Shown here: positions 5,151-5,183 of the stretch, in pieces
Numbering within the stretch: the stretch's first letter is position 1
Layout: each line of letters opens with the position of its first letter
Made by a program: the position numbers and the translations under genes
NCBI GenBank assembly: GCA_007128045.1
Contig: SKYG01000078.1
Span: forward strand, 1-5,183
Reading direction: 5' to 3'
Source of the DNA: Bacteroidales bacterium
GTDB lineage: Bacteria; Bacteroidota; Bacteroidia; Bacteroidales; UBA7960
DNA length: 5,183 nt
The notes under the pieces: generated by a model
The model's database searches: none
Told to the model about the DNA's origin: nothing
Seen by the model: only the letters and a program-made list of their open reading frames with translations

Positions 5151-5183
5151 GGTCAAAGGTCGAAGGTCGAAGGTCAAAGGGAA
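5151..5183 (+). repeat. Tandem 7-bp repeat, GGTCAAA/GGTCGAA, running to the window edge
   Basis: Four units, GGTCAAA, GGTCGAA, GGTCGAA and GGTCAAA, occupy 5151-5178, followed by GGGAA to the end of the window. The array may continue beyond the edge. Confidence 0.85.

Larger units (their letters stand above)
4856..5183. other. Gene-free, repeat-rich region downstream of hisG
   Basis: No open frame here looks like a protein gene: the frames present translate the repeats (for example a doubled RAGPV or RTGPALS) and have no plausible composition. The stretch holds several distinct small repeats, listed separately, and a T-rich run at 5030-5048 without an adjoining stem. I see no start of hisD or any other his gene before the window ends. 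Confidence 0.7.

Noticed and set aside
5106..5183. ATG followed by an open frame to the window edge, possible next gene start
   Set aside because: The frame consists largely of the degenerate repeat and the GGTCRAA array, with no resemblance to HisD or any other protein.
4860..5183. CRISPR array
   Set aside because: Repeats are 7-8 bp tandem units or a 21-bp pair without uniform spacers of about 30 bp, and no cas genes are present.

Overview
The window looks like a chromosomal segment of a member of the Bacteroidota (Bacteroidetes). The evidence is that none of the genes has a clear Shine-Dalgarno sequence, that the hisG upstream region carries a TTTG-N21-TAnnTTT(A) promoter of the Bacteroidota type, and that the protein families (S9 peptidase, a 164-residue helical hypothetical protein, cupin, long-form HisG) are ones I associate with this phylum. 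I cannot assign a genus. Gene content is mostly ordinary; the interest lies in the regulatory and repeat DNA around hisG.

Layout. Positions 1-162 hold the last 53 codons of an unidentified protein, possibly a transposase tail, followed by about 270 bp of A+T-rich DNA. Positions 433-2457 (+) encode a secreted or periplasmic S9 serine peptidase with a beta-propeller and an intact Ser-Asp-His triad. It converges, with a 26-bp gap, on a minus-strand 164-residue conserved hypothetical protein (2484-2978). After a 147-bp gap comes a minus-strand single-domain cupin with a helical tail (3126-3683).

Positions 3684-3991 lie between the cupin and hisG, which diverge. This stretch contains what I read as a complete histidine attenuator: a promoter (3774-3806), a 26-residue leader peptide with four CAT histidine codons in a ten-codon stretch (3840-3920), an antiterminator pairing (3881-3897 with 3951-3964), and a strong intrinsic terminator (3945-3978) ending 13 nt before the hisG ATG. 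HisG (3992-4855) is the first enzyme of histidine synthesis, so the leader sits where ribosome-mediated attenuation predicts. This is the best find in the window. Histidine attenuation itself is a known mechanism; this instance is inferred from sequence only.

Positions 4856-5183 contain no credible gene. They hold a dense collection of small repeats: six 8-bp units directly after hisG, two identical hairpin-forming 21-bp direct repeats, a 3.5-copy GACATTCA array, a degenerate long direct repeat with a period of about 112 bp, and a four-copy GGTCRAA heptamer array at the window edge. No hisD or other his gene begins within the window, so hisG is separated from any downstream partner by at least 328 bp.
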